Notes: generated from the sequence alone by a model not told the origin. Shown: positions 8,139-16,804, counted from the first letter of the stretch. The stretch: 64,000 bases of DNA from JANMDU01 sp031418715 (GCA_031418715.1 JANOJL010000002.1:186001-250000), one strand, 5' to 3'. Program-made: numbers and translations.

Positions 8139-9158
8139 ATGAAACGATATTCCAAGCAGCTATTCACGATTGTTTGCTTTCTCGGCGCGATGATGACCTC
8201 GCCCGCCATGGCTCAAGACTTGAGCGGCGCAAAAGACCATCCTGCACTCAAACGTTTTGCTGGTTCGAGTATCGTCACGTATGACGTGAAGCGTTTTGAT
8301 GAAGTTGATATTCCTACATCGACGTTTCGCGCCTACAACCTGCAAACGAAAAAACGCGAATTCGTCAACCCACCGATCAAAGCCGAGGGCTTGCGCACGC
8401 GTATTTGGTATGAAGCAGCCGGCGCAACCAGTGCTGAATTGTTGAGTAACTATGCCAATGAGCTGGCCGCGCAAGGCTTCACGAAGCTCTACGACTCCAC
8501 TCAAGATGCCAAGCTTGGCAAATGGAATGGCTATTTGCTGCCCTTTGGCTCGCTTGACGGCAAGCTCAACACCTCGCGCTCTTCCTTCGTTTTCACTTCA
8601 GCACCCACTAGCGGGGTGCGTACGCTGTCTGCTCAGCGCGTGAAAGATGGCCAAACGCTGTATGTGCATTTGACCGTGGTGCAATGGGACAAAGACAACG
8701 TCACCTTCAAAGCCAAGAGCGGCGCGTATGCGGCTTTAGACATCGTGGAAGCTGGCCAAATGCAGCAAAACATGGTGACTGTGAGTGCCTCAGAGATGTC
8801 TAAAGCCATGGCCAGCACCGGACGCGTGGCGCTCTATGGCATATTGTTTGACACCGGCAAAGCAGATGTCAAACCAGAATCTAAAGCAGCACTGGAAGAA
8901 ATTGCTAAGCTGCTCAAAGCCGAGCCCAATTTCAAGCTGCGCGTGGTAGGCCATACAGACAACCAGGGCGGCTTAGACAGCAATATTTCCCTGTCTAAGC
9001 GCCGCGCCGAGGCGGTGAACGCAGCACTGGCCAGCCAGTATGGCATTGCAGCGGCTCGCTTATCGGCCTTTGGCGTGGCCGATTTAGCGCCCGTGGCCAG
9101 CAATGCTGATGAAGCAGGCCGTGCTAAAAACCGGCGCGTGGAGTTGGTGCCTCAATAG
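8139..9158 (+). CDS. OmpA family outer-membrane/peptidoglycan-associated protein
   Basis: A 339-residue protein with a signal peptide (residues 1-24, cleavage after PAMA). The last 110 residues form an OmpA C-terminal peptidoglycan-binding domain: ILFDTGKADVKPES, VVGHTDNQG, SLSKRRAEAV, and GRAKNRRVELV at the end. The N-terminal 220 residues are not assigned to a family. ATG 8139 is preceded by CAGGAGA at about 8 bases, and an earlier in-frame start at 8091 lacks one. The probable role is to anchor the envelope to peptidoglycan. Confidence 0.88.
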   Translation: MKRYSKQLFTIVCFLGAMMTSPAMAQDLSGAKDHPALKRFAGSSIVTYDVKRFDEVDIPTSTFRAYNLQTKKREFVNPPIKAEGLRTRIWYEAAGATSAELLSNYANELAAQGFTKLYDSTQDAKLGKWNGYLLPFGSLDGKLNTSRSSFVFTSAPTSGVRTLSAQRVKDGQTLYVHLTVVQWDKDNVTFKAKSGAYAALDIVEAGQMQQNMVTVSASEMSKAMASTGRVALYGILFDTGKADVKPESKAALEEIAKLLKAEPNFKLRVVGHTDNQGGLDSNISLSKRRAEAVNAALASQYGIAAARLSAFGVADLAPVASNADEAGRAKNRRVELVPQ

Positions 9159-9171
9159 GCTTGAGCTGAAT

Positions 9172-9235
9172 GCTATTAATTTAATAGCAAACTATATATA
9201 ATACACCAGCGAGCAGGCTATTTAGCCTTGAAAAA
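9172..9235 (+). repeat. Dispersed palindromic repeat, intergenic copy
   Basis: GCTATTAATTTAATAGC is followed by a degenerate arm (ACTATATATAATACACC) and an AT-rich tail. It lies between the convergent OmpA-family and NlpC/P60 genes. Confidence 0.65.
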
Positions 9236-9244
9236 GTCAGATCA

Positions 9245-9895
9245 TCAAGGCCGGCTGGGCTTGTTCTGTGGGGCTGCATTTGAAGATGAAGGCGCAGTGC
9301 CTACGCGGCGTGCGCCGTCAAAGCGCTGCTGCCAGTAAGCCACCCGCATGTCTTCCACGCGAACCACGGCACCAGTGCGCGGGGAATGGATGAATTTGTG
9401 ATCGCCTACATAGATGCCGACATGGCTGAAGGTGGCTTTTAGAGTGTTGAAAAACACCAAATCTCCGGGCTGGAGCTCAGATTTTTCTATCGGCGTGGTT
9501 GCTGCTGCTTGTTCGGCGGAGCGGCGTGGTAAGACGAGCCCGACAGTTTGCTCATAGATCAGACGCACAAAACCACTGCAATCGAGTCCTGCGTCAAATG
9601 AATTGCCGCCGCGCTTGTAAGGCACTCCGAGAAACCCCATGGCAGTCAAGACCAAATCCGAAGCTTTTTCGCTCACAACGCGGCCAGCGGCGCTCATTTG
9701 ATCGCCTAATTTGTCGATCAAGCCCTTTTCAACCAGAAACTGACTCATGTCATCAGACGTGTTGGCTGGAGAGCTGGGCGCGGTTTGGGCCCAAGCTGGG
9801 AGAGACAAAGCCAGCAGAGTCGCTTGCACGAGAACCCACTTGCGCCCACGCAAAGCGTGGGAACAATGAGGAGGACGAGCTTCTATACAGCGCAT
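9245..9895 (-). CDS. NlpC/P60 (C40) peptidoglycan endopeptidase
   Basis: A 216-residue secreted cell-wall hydrolase. An N-terminal hydrophobic segment (about residues 20-36, ending AWAQ) serves as signal peptide. The catalytic domain spans residues about 80-200, with Cys106 in DCSGF, His158 in FSHVGIYVG and His170 in FIHSPRTG, the expected triad. The C-terminal tail is Pro/Ser-rich. Members cleave the D-Glu/diaminopimelate bond in stem peptides. The annotated start gives a rather long basic n-region; a start inside it is possible. Confidence 0.9.
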   Translation of the reverse strand: MRCIEARPPHCSHALRGRKWVLVQATLLALSLPAWAQTAPSSPANTSDDMSQFLVEKGLIDKLGDQMSAAGRVVSEKASDLVLTAMGFLGVPYKRGGNSFDAGLDCSGFVRLIYEQTVGLVLPRRSAEQAAATTPIEKSELQPGDLVFFNTLKATFSHVGIYVGDHKFIHSPRTGAVVRVEDMRVAYWQQRFDGARRVGTAPSSSNAAPQNKPSRP

Positions 9896-10073
9896 AAAGA
9901 TGATTATCCTGATAACGAATGAGAAGTCAAGTGAATAAACGCTCGTAAGTTGTTGATTTTATGTGATTAAGTAAAATTTATGGCCTATATTTTGTGAATC
10001 ATCGCTTTCAAACTAGCCTCTACAATGGCAAAGCCTTTTCCTGACGCCAGCCCAGACCCTCCAGCACGCCCCT

Positions 10074-10874
10074 ATGAATCCTAGCGACCAAGCCCTTGTT
10101 TTGAGCCAACGCGATGTGCGTGGCGTTTACACCTTGCGCTTGAATCGACCCGAGACTTTCAATGCCCTGAGCGGCGAGATGATTGCTGCGCTGCAAGATG
10201 CATTGGACGCGGTGGCCGCTGATCCATTGTCTCGCGCTGTGATTTTGGCGGCCGAGGGCAGGGCGTTTTGTCCGGGGCACAACCTCAAAGAGTTGGCTGC
10301 GCAGCCCGAGTTAGTTTTCTATCAAGCGCTGTTTGCACAATGCTCGCGCATGATGCTGAGCATTGCTCGGCTGCCGGTGCCGGTGCTCGCGCGGGTGCAG
10401 GGCATAGCGACTGCAGCGGGCTGCCAATTGGTGGCGCAATGTGATTTGGCGGTGAGTTCGCCAGCTGCACGTTATGCCACCAGCGGCATCCATTACGGCC
10501 TGTTTTGCGCCACGCCTTCTGTGCCGCTCACGCGAACCATCGCGCCCAAGCAGGTGATGGAAATGCTGCTCACAGGAGAATTTATTGATGCGGCGACTGC
10601 GCTGCGGTTTGGCCTGCTCAATGCAGTAGCGGCGGATGAAACTGCCCTGGCGCTAGACGCCGAAGTTGAGCGGCTCATTGTGCAAATCGTCAACAAACCG
10701 CGCTCTGCACTGGCTTTGGGCAAAGAGCTGGTGCAGCGTCAGCAAGGTTTATCGCTCGACGCAGCTTACCAACTCGCAGGTCAAACCATGGCGATGAACA
10801 TGATGGATGCGACCGCTCAAGAGGGCGTACAGGCTTTTGTCGACAAACGCCAACCTACGTGGAAATTGTCATGA
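10074..10874 (+). CDS. Enoyl-CoA hydratase/isomerase family protein (ECHDC3-like)
   Basis: A 266-residue crotonase-fold protein. The oxyanion-hole segments are visible (EGRAFCPGHNLKEL and VQGIATAAGCQLVAQCDLAV). The FCPGHNLKEL form resembles the ECHDC3 subgroup, for which the hydratase activity is not certain. The C-terminal helical part includes FGLLNAV. It overlaps the following MscS gene by an ATGA, so the two are translationally coupled. Confidence 0.87.
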   Translation: MNPSDQALVLSQRDVRGVYTLRLNRPETFNALSGEMIAALQDALDAVAADPLSRAVILAAEGRAFCPGHNLKELAAQPELVFYQALFAQCSRMMLSIARLPVPVLARVQGIATAAGCQLVAQCDLAVSSPAARYATSGIHYGLFCATPSVPLTRTIAPKQVMEMLLTGEFIDAATALRFGLLNAVAADETALALDAEVERLIVQIVNKPRSALALGKELVQRQQGLSLDAAYQLAGQTMAMNMMDATAQEGVQAFVDKRQPTWKLS

Positions 10875-12175
10875 ACACCACCACACAAGCCAATTATTTC
10901 AAAGCCTTGTTGGCGGATTTCGACCGCGATGGCTTTGGCCTTGAAGTGGCGGCGCTTTTAGGATGCCTCGTGGTTTCTTGGTGCATTGTTTGGGCGCTGC
11001 GCCGCGCTTGGGTGCGCTCCGAGCCAGCGCCCGAGCATGCTGCCTTGCCTGCTCAGCGCTCGGATTCTGTGTTGTTCGGGCTTCGCGGCGTGGATGGCGT
11101 GTTGTTTCCACTGATTTCACTGGCGTTGGTGTATGTGCTTCGCGTGACGCTGTTTGCCGGCGTAGAATTTGCGCTGTTTAGGCTTGCAGTGCCCATGCTG
11201 TCTGCGCTAGCTGCTATTCGATTGATAGCGCGTGTGATTGCGCTGGCGTATCCAAATTCCACCGCAGGGCGATTGATTGAGCAGTTTTTCTCTTGGGCAG
11301 TGTGGCTTGGCATCGTCTTGTGGCTTGCGGGTGTGTTGCCTGTGGTGATGACCGAGCTGGAGGGCATCAAGTTCAGCATGGGCAAATCCAAAGTGAGCTT
11401 GCTGGGCGTGTTTGAAGGTTTGTTGGCGGCCGTTTTGGTGATTGTTTTGAGTTTGTGGGTATCGGCGGTGATTGAGCGGCGGTTGTTATCCGATGCGGTG
11501 AGCGATTTGTCTTTGCGCAAGGTGGCGGGAAATGCCATTCGCGTGGTGCTACTGATCGTAGGCTTGCTGTTTGCCTTGTCAGCGCTGGGCGTGGATTTAA
11601 CGGCGCTTTCCGTCTTGGGCGGCGCTTTTGGCGTCGGCTTGGGCTTTGGATTGCAAAAGCTCGCTTCGAACTACGTGAGCGGCTTCGTGATCTTGCTCGA
11701 ACGCAGCCTGCGGATTGGCGACAACGTGAAGGTCGATGGCTTTGAAGGCACAGTGACCGACATCAAAACTCGTTACACCATGATCCGCAGTGTCAACGGC
11801 CGCGAAGCAATTGTCCCAAATGAAAAAGTGATCACCGAACGGGTGGAAAACCTGTCTTTGAGTGACCCAAAAGTCTTGGTCGTGACCAACATCACCGTCG
11901 GGATGGACAGCGATGTCGCTCAGGTGCAGAGAATCCTGTGCGATTCAGCAGCCAGTAGTGATCGCGTGTTGAAAGATCCAGCGCCAGTAGCGCATCTGGC
12001 GCAATTTGCGCCAGATGGCTTGGAATTCAGTTTGTGCTTTTGGATATGCGATCCAGAGAACGGCCAGCTCAACGTCAAGAGCCATGTACACATCGCCATC
12101 CTGCATGCGCTACGCCAAGCCAACATTGATATTCCGCATCCGCAGAGGGTGGTGCGGATAGTTCAAAACACGTAA
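10871..12175 (+). CDS. Mechanosensitive ion channel, MscS family
   Basis: A 434-residue inner-membrane protein with five or six hydrophobic segments in the first 270 residues. The pore helix and beta domain follow (GVGLGFGLQKLASNYVSGF, ERSLRIGDNVKVDGFEGTV, IVPNEKVITERVENLSL), as in MscS, whose members open under membrane tension to relieve hypo-osmotic stress. ATG 10871 overlaps the upstream TGA. A palindrome GCTATTCGATTGATAGC within a membrane segment (about 11213-11229) may be an eroded copy of the dispersed repeat. The element's left attachment-like site lies 43 bases after the stop. Confidence 0.93.
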   Translation: MNTTTQANYFKALLADFDRDGFGLEVAALLGCLVVSWCIVWALRRAWVRSEPAPEHAALPAQRSDSVLFGLRGVDGVLFPLISLALVYVLRVTLFAGVEFALFRLAVPMLSALAAIRLIARVIALAYPNSTAGRLIEQFFSWAVWLGIVLWLAGVLPVVMTELEGIKFSMGKSKVSLLGVFEGLLAAVLVIVLSLWVSAVIERRLLSDAVSDLSLRKVAGNAIRVVLLIVGLLFALSALGVDLTALSVLGGAFGVGLGFGLQKLASNYVSGFVILLERSLRIGDNVKVDGFEGTVTDIKTRYTMIRSVNGREAIVPNEKVITERVENLSLSDPKVLVVTNITVGMDSDVAQVQRILCDSAASSDRVLKDPAPVAHLAQFAPDGLEFSLCFWICDPENGQLNVKSHVHIAILHALRQANIDIPHPQRVVRIVQNT

Positions 12176-12217
12176 CCAGCAATTTCCTGACAGCCAACGG
12201 TGCATCATGCGTAGGTA

Positions 12218-12246
12218 ACTTAACATAATATACATGGTGAGCCCTG
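12218..12246 (+). repeat. Left attachment-like site (dif-type)
   Basis: XerD-like arm ACTTAACATAA (10 of 11 match to the reversed E. coli dif arm ATTTAACATAA), centre TATACA, then a weaker XerC-like arm TGGTGAGCCCT (about 6 of 11). It lies 43 bases after the mscS stop codon. Confidence 0.7.
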
Positions 12247-12361
12247 CGGTTTTTGCGTAGGGTAGGGCGCTTAAACATGCGTCGGGGGCGGGATTCTACA
12301 TCCTGCCAGACACCTTGGAAACCTGTCCCCGTCTTCTTTTCCCTGTCTGGGGAGTTGACGC
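12236..12361 (+). other. Element leader with hairpin, before the first gene
   Basis: About 125 bases without a gene. A 7-bp stem with one G-T pair, CCCTGCG/CGTAGGG, occupies 12242-12262 directly beside the attachment-like site. TCCCC (12326-12330) can pair with GGGGA (12349-12353), which contains the ribosome site of the first gene. This stretch may hold the promoter and perhaps a replication signal; neither can be shown from the sequence alone. Confidence 0.4.
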
Positions 12362-12550
12362 ATGTTTGCAATTTACTTTCGTGATGGCCTGCTTTTGCAG
12401 GCGTTCGGGCGTTACAACAAGTCCCAAACCCATCGCGTATTTCGCACCACTTGCCCAATTGAGGCTGCTAAGTTCTCAAAGAGAGTTGCGGTAGAGCGTT
12501 TGCGTGAGCTGCGCTCTGTGGGTTGCTCTTGCTGGCTTGTCCCGGCGTGA
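12362..12550 (+). CDS. Small basic protein, first gene of the element (unknown function)
   Basis: A 62-residue protein not recognised as any family. It is basic, with a Cys-rich C-terminus (VGCSCW). GGGGAG lies 6-7 bases before ATG 12362, a strong ribosome site. Its stop overlaps the GTG start of the next gene. Its position at the head of the operon, before the replication initiator, suggests an early or regulatory role, but this is inference. Confidence 0.6.
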   Translation: MFAIYFRDGLLLQAFGRYNKSQTHRVFRTTCPIEAAKFSKRVAVERLRELRSVGCSCWLVPA

Positions 12551-12861
12551 GCGCGGTAGCTCAGAGGCCACTATCTCAGGTGGCTGTGCGCAGCTTTATT
12601 GCGCTGCGACTGATTGCCGCTGAAATCGCTGAAAAGGCGGGCGGCGGGCGCTATGGCGCAAGCATGCAAGATGACGAATGGTTCTCATACGCGCCCACGT
12701 TTCGCCTGTGCGCAATCATGATTGCAGGGCTTGAGGGTGACACGGGCGCGATGTGTTCGCAGCGCTGGCAACGCTTCACTCCGAATGAGCGTGACGCTCT
12801 AACGTCTGCTCTGCGAACCTTGCGCCGTGATGCTGGAAAAGTAAGGTGTTGTGCGCTATGA
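12547..12861 (+). CDS. Unknown element protein upstream of the replication initiator
   Basis: A 104-residue protein of unknown family. GTG 12547 is preferred because it overlaps the previous stop (GTGA) and removes a poorly supported N-terminal extension. It contains a helical segment (FIALRLIAAEIAEKAG) and a C-terminal basic helix (ERDALTSALRTLRRDAGK). Its stop overlaps the ATG of the initiator gene, so translation of the two is coupled, pointing to a replication accessory role. Confidence 0.55.
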   Translation: MSAVAQRPLSQVAVRSFIALRLIAAEIAEKAGGGRYGASMQDDEWFSYAPTFRLCAIMIAGLEGDTGAMCSQRWQRFTPNERDALTSALRTLRRDAGKVRCCAL

Positions 12862-14645
12862 GTGGCACCAAAAAAACAAGAGATATTTCTCTGAGCGTTG
12901 ATCGTTTCAGGCTTGCAAAGATTAAGGCGCGGCTGATTAAAACGCTGCCTGCTGAGTGGCTTACGCAAGTGCAGCGCATGGTCAAGCCCAAGGCGGGTGC
13001 TGTGACGTTTCCGTATGAGGTTGCGCTTGCTGAGATTGAAGCCTTGCAAGGATTTGAGAAAAAGTACGGTGACGCTATCGAGTGGCGTATGGATGATGCT
13101 GCCATCTGCGATATGGCTAAGCGCGTGGCGCTTGATCTGTGCCAAGTGCTTGACACGCTTCACCCGCATGAAAACGGATTGATCGAATGGCAACGCTGTG
13201 ACGTGGTGCAGCGGGCTTGTGAGTGCGTGGGTGTGCCACCGCCTGCATCCATCACGGCGGCGGGCATGGTAGAGCGGGCGCGGTCTCAGCATTGGTGGCG
13301 GCGTGTGTTGCGCCGTCAGGTTGCTCGTATCACTGAGCTAGGCGCTATAGAGCTGGGACTCGTGAGCCGGGGCGGCTCTGTGTATGCCAGTAATGAAGCG
13401 CTTGCGCGGCGCAAACAGCAGATAGCCCGCAATGCTGCGAACCTGAAAAAATCGCTGTGGCGAAACGAAGCCGGACAGGTCTATAACCTTGGGGAGCTTG
13501 CTGCAAAAAGCATAGCGAATCAGGACAATCGGCGTGATGAATTGATGACGCGCATTCGCGGCGCGATGGAATACGCAGAGGAAAAAAATCACGTTGGTTT
13601 GTTCCTCACGTTGACCGCGCCCGCTTGCATGCATGCCGTGCGAACGGTCAAGGGTTCGCGGGTCGTTTTGAAAAATGACAGGTACATAGAGACAAGCCCA
13701 AAGGATGTGCAGGCGTGGCTTTGCAAGCGTTGGGCGCTGGTTCGAGCTGCGTTTGCGCGGGCGGGGATTGAATGCTATGGCATGCGCGTAGCTGAGCCGC
13801 ATCATGACGGTACGCCACACTGGCATGCGCTGCTCTGGTTTGAAAGCAAGCTGCATGCAGCGCTTGCGCGGTTGATCGTGCGTTCTCGCTGGCTTGCTGA
13901 GTATGGAGATGAACCCGGCGCTGAAAATTACCGCGTGAGCTTCACCGCCATGAAAAAAGGCGGCGCTGCTGGCTACATCGCAAAGTACATCTCTAAAAAC
14001 ATCAACAGTTCCCACAAGCTGGATTCTCATATTGATGTGGACAAGGGCGTTCAATACGAACTCGATACCGGGCAGGCGCTGGGCGCGGCGCGGGTTGATG
14101 CGTGGGCGGCTACATGGGGGATTCGTCAATTCCAAGCCGTGGGCATGCCGCCAATAGGCGTATGGCGGGCGCTTCGTGGCGTGAGTCATGATCAAGTGAG
14201 AGAGCGTGACGTGAGTAAGCCCATGATGATGGCTCACGATGCAGCGCATCGCGTGGGCGAACGCAAAGCCGATTTTGCGCAGTACATCAAGGCAATGGGC
14301 GGCATGTGCCAAGGCGTGGGCAATTGGGCTTTGAGCATTGGCCGTGAGGTGCATGAAAAGGTGAACGGCTTTGCAGAGGATGTGAAGCAATCGCTGACTG
14401 TGGGCGTGCAGGATGCATCGGGCAGGCTCTACGTGAGCCGCCGTATGGCATGGGTGCGCGTGGTCGATGCGCCCGCGCAGTCAGAGGAAAAGAGAGCAGC
14501 GCTTGCGCTGCCTTGGACTCGTTTCAATAACTGTACAGCCCGATTAACCGGGGGTGTGGTTAAACAGTTATTTGATCGCGTTCTATATGACAGTTTCGAT
14601 ATAACGGCCCTGAGCTGGCAACAGGGGATGCGATGTCAGACATAG
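12858..14645 (+). CDS. Rolling-circle replication initiator (P2 gpA / phiX174 gpA-type HUH endonuclease)
   Basis: A 595-residue HUH endonuclease starting at ATG 12858, which overlaps the upstream stop. The metal-binding motif is PHHDGTPHWHALLWF (His321 and His323). The nicking motif is GYIAKYISKN with two tyrosines, Tyr373 and Tyr377, spaced as in superfamily I initiators (phage P2 gpA, phiX174 gpA, PM2 P12). These enzymes nick the origin and remain bound to the 5' end for rolling-circle replication. The N-terminal 200 residues are helical and basic. It implies a circular replicative form for the element. The origin itself was not located. Confidence 0.9.
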   Translation: MSGTKKTRDISLSVDRFRLAKIKARLIKTLPAEWLTQVQRMVKPKAGAVTFPYEVALAEIEALQGFEKKYGDAIEWRMDDAAICDMAKRVALDLCQVLDTLHPHENGLIEWQRCDVVQRACECVGVPPPASITAAGMVERARSQHWWRRVLRRQVARITELGAIELGLVSRGGSVYASNEALARRKQQIARNAANLKKSLWRNEAGQVYNLGELAAKSIANQDNRRDELMTRIRGAMEYAEEKNHVGLFLTLTAPACMHAVRTVKGSRVVLKNDRYIETSPKDVQAWLCKRWALVRAAFARAGIECYGMRVAEPHHDGTPHWHALLWFESKLHAALARLIVRSRWLAEYGDEPGAENYRVSFTAMKKGGAAGYIAKYISKNINSSHKLDSHIDVDKGVQYELDTGQALGAARVDAWAATWGIRQFQAVGMPPIGVWRALRGVSHDQVRERDVSKPMMMAHDAAHRVGERKADFAQYIKAMGGMCQGVGNWALSIGREVHEKVNGFAEDVKQSLTVGVQDASGRLYVSRRMAWVRVVDAPAQSEEKRAALALPWTRFNNCTARLTGGVVKQLFDRVLYDSFDITALSWQQGMRCQT

Positions 14646-14803
14646 ATTTCAGCACGTCAAGGGGCGTGAATTTTGCAAAGTGGGTGGTTCGAGACGGTGA
14701 ATATTTGTTCATTGCGGATGGCTTCGTTTTGATGACGTGGCGCGGCGTGTTCCGCGTCGATGGATATTTGCGCTGTGATGGCGTGTTGCAGGTGCAAGCA
14801 TGA
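14633..14803 (+). CDS. Small unknown protein between the initiator and the collagen-like gene
   Basis: A 56-residue protein, acidic at the N-terminus (MSDIDFSTS) and rich in Trp, Phe, Val and Gly; it looks like a small beta-structured protein with repeated aromatic turns (GEYLFIADGF, WRGVFRVDGY). It overlaps the initiator gene by 13 bases and the next gene by ATGA, so it fits the translational-coupling pattern. No family is recognised. It is below the length usually reported by gene callers. Confidence 0.6.
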   Translation: MSDIDFSTSRGVNFAKWVVRDGEYLFIADGFVLMTWRGVFRVDGYLRCDGVLQVQA

Positions 14804-15564
14804 TTGATATGAAATTGATAGCGAATAGCGAAGCTGCTACGCCGGGACAGGGCAGGGCTATCCTGTTCGTGGGGATTGATGGATTGATGCGGGCAAAGCT
14901 GGCGGGCGGTCAAGTCGTTGAAGTGTTGCAGGGTGCGCCCGGTGCTCAGGGAGTGCAGGGATTGCCCGGCAATGATGGTGCTGATGGCTCGCCGGGTGCG
15001 AACGGTTTGAACGGTGCGCAAGGGTTGCTAGGTGTGCAGGGCGTACCCGGTGCGCAAGGTGCGCAGGGATTGCCCGGCAATGATGGTGCAGACGGTGCGC
15101 AGGGTGCGCAAGGTGTGCCCGGTGTCGCAGGCTTTGAATCGGTCACTGAGCTGGCAACAATCGGGCAGGCGCGGGCAGGCGCGGCGGCGCTGCTGATTTG
15201 CTCTGCAAACAGCGCTGCAAGTTTGCTGGGTAAGATGGTGCGAGTTCGTGCGATGGTTGATACATCGGTGAATGGCAATGTGATTTTTAGCGTCAACGCG
15301 GGCGGGATCGTTTTTGCTTTTCCAGCTTTGGCCGTCACGGGGGTTCGTAGAAGCTATTTTGAAGCTACGCTATTAATAGGTGCTTCGGTGGCCTTATCCA
15401 GTGGATGTTCGCAGCAAGCGCATGCAGCTCTGAATGGCACTGCTAACGCGCTGTTTGCGCATGCGGCTGTTTCCGGCGCGGTCACTTCGGGCGCTGTGTC
15501 CGTGTTGCTCTCTAGCGCAGGCCAGAGCGTCACTACGCGCCTTGCGCAGCTTGAAATCATCTAA
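14800..15564 (+). CDS. Collagen-like (Gly-X-Y repeat) structural protein
   Basis: A 254-residue protein with three parts: a head of about 45 residues, about 22 Gly-X-Y triplets at residues about 46-112 (for example GAQGVQGLPGNDGADG, which occurs twice almost identically), and a C-terminal domain of about 140 residues rich in Ala, Val and Ser. Collagen-like triplets form trimeric stalks in phage fibres and spikes, usually with a trimerising C-terminal knob. The gene probably encodes a host-recognition fibre or spike of the element's virion. No signal peptide is visible. It overlaps the upstream gene by ATGA. Confidence 0.75.
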   Translation: MIDMKLIANSEAATPGQGRAILFVGIDGLMRAKLAGGQVVEVLQGAPGAQGVQGLPGNDGADGSPGANGLNGAQGLLGVQGVPGAQGAQGLPGNDGADGAQGAQGVPGVAGFESVTELATIGQARAGAAALLICSANSAASLLGKMVRVRAMVDTSVNGNVIFSVNAGGIVFAFPALAVTGVRRSYFEATLLIGASVALSSGCSQQAHAALNGTANALFAHAAVSGAVTSGAVSVLLSSAGQSVTTRLAQLEII

Positions 15565-15573
15565 GGGGTAAGC

Positions 15574-16758
15574 ATGGCACGTGTCAACACAAAAATGATT
15601 TCTGAGCTGCTGCGAGTAGAAAGCGGGCGGGGCGGTTCTGTAGAAATTCGATTAAAGGAAACTGGGGCATCAAACCGCGCAAGGTCGAGCGCGAAGTATT
15701 TTGCACGGTTCGCGTTCTCTGGCCGGGTTGATCTTGGTTTTGTGCGCATCGATAGCGGCGCGGGAAAAGAGCGGGAATACACGCTTGATGCTGTGAATAA
15801 GCTGCTTGCCAAGTCGCTTGAAAATTACCCGGTGGCTGTGCGCATCACAATTGAAAATGCGCAGAATTTGGGCGCTGTGTGGACTGAGCGCCGACTAGCT
15901 GCGCAGGTCGATAAATTCGCGCTGTTGTCGGTGGATTCGATACGCGCAGAGGCCAATGAAAAATTGGCCAGCGTTGCGCTGTGGATTGATTCGGCTCGTA
16001 AGCGTGACGTGGTGGCCGGTGCTGGCAATGTGCTGAAGCATGCCGATATGCTGGCCTTCATGCGCGGCGATGTGGGCGCGGTGTTGCCAGTTGCAGAGGA
16101 TGCAGAGCGCATCGGCGATGTGATCGCGCCGCCGCCGCCCCCTGCGCCGCCGCCCCCACCACCCCCGCCGCCCCCTCCACCGCCGCCGCCCCCTCCACCG
16201 CCGCCGCCGCCTCCTCCTCCACCGCCGCCCCCTCCACCGCCTTCCGGTGGTGTGACTCAGCGGCCTGTGCTGTTTGATGCGTCAACTACCTACGAATACA
16301 CATTGTGGGTGCGCGTGGTGTTTGACAAGTCGCCCGCGCCGCCTTTAAATGCTGTGATCGTTTGGGGTAAGTATCAGACTCAAATTGAAGCGGATGCAGT
16401 GCGTGACGCTTTGCAGCTTGCGCACCCTAACAAGGTTGCGGGCGTGGTGCAGTCCTCCGGCGATACTGCTCAGTTTGGAATTTGGCCGGGTGCTGAGTTC
16501 GATACGTTCTATGACGGCGGGCGGCGTGCCCGCTTCACATCGGCGGCGGGTGTGCATGACTTGATGTACTTCGATGAGTACGGTCTATTTTCCAATTCAT
16601 CACTGTCCGATGAAGACGCGCAGGCCGTGGCCTCGCTGTTCCCGGCGCTCTCTGCTGGCTTCACCGCGCAGCAAGTGGGCTTTGATGCGTACCTGAGCGG
16701 GTGGCTGTTGACCGTCAATCCTGTGGGCGTGTACTTCGATATTGATAGCGTTCCGTGA
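15574..16758 (+). CDS. Two-domain protein joined by a 32-proline hinge (putative spike/virion protein)
   Basis: A 394-residue protein. The N-terminal domain (residues 1-185) is basic and mixed alpha/beta. Residues 186-223 are five prolines, one alanine and then 32 consecutive prolines (16147-16242), followed by SGG. The C-terminal domain (about 170 residues) is aromatic and beta-rich (TYEYTLWVRVVF, FGIWPGAEF). AAGGGGTAAGC precedes ATG 15574. A polyproline II rod separating two globular domains suits an adhesion or spike protein, and translation of such a run would depend on elongation factor P (known for polyproline stretches). No family was recognised. Confidence 0.65.
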   Translation: MARVNTKMISELLRVESGRGGSVEIRLKETGASNRARSSAKYFARFAFSGRVDLGFVRIDSGAGKEREYTLDAVNKLLAKSLENYPVAVRITIENAQNLGAVWTERRLAAQVDKFALLSVDSIRAEANEKLASVALWIDSARKRDVVAGAGNVLKHADMLAFMRGDVGAVLPVAEDAERIGDVIAPPPPPAPPPPPPPPPPPPPPPPPPPPPPPPPPPPPPPPSGGVTQRPVLFDASTTYEYTLWVRVVFDKSPAPPLNAVIVWGKYQTQIEADAVRDALQLAHPNKVAGVVQSSGDTAQFGIWPGAEFDTFYDGGRRARFTSAAGVHDLMYFDEYGLFSNSSLSDEDAQAVASLFPALSAGFTAQQVGFDAYLSGWLLTVNPVGVYFDIDSVP

Positions 16759-16804
16759 TTGGAAAAAATTTCAAGGTGTCTGGCGATTTCTTTGGAGTAT
16801 TTTT

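Noticed and set aside
15345..15390. A repeat copy within the collagen-like gene
   Set aside because: It resembles part of the core (GCTATTTTGAAGCTACG) but lacks the second box and the ACGG end, so it is not counted.
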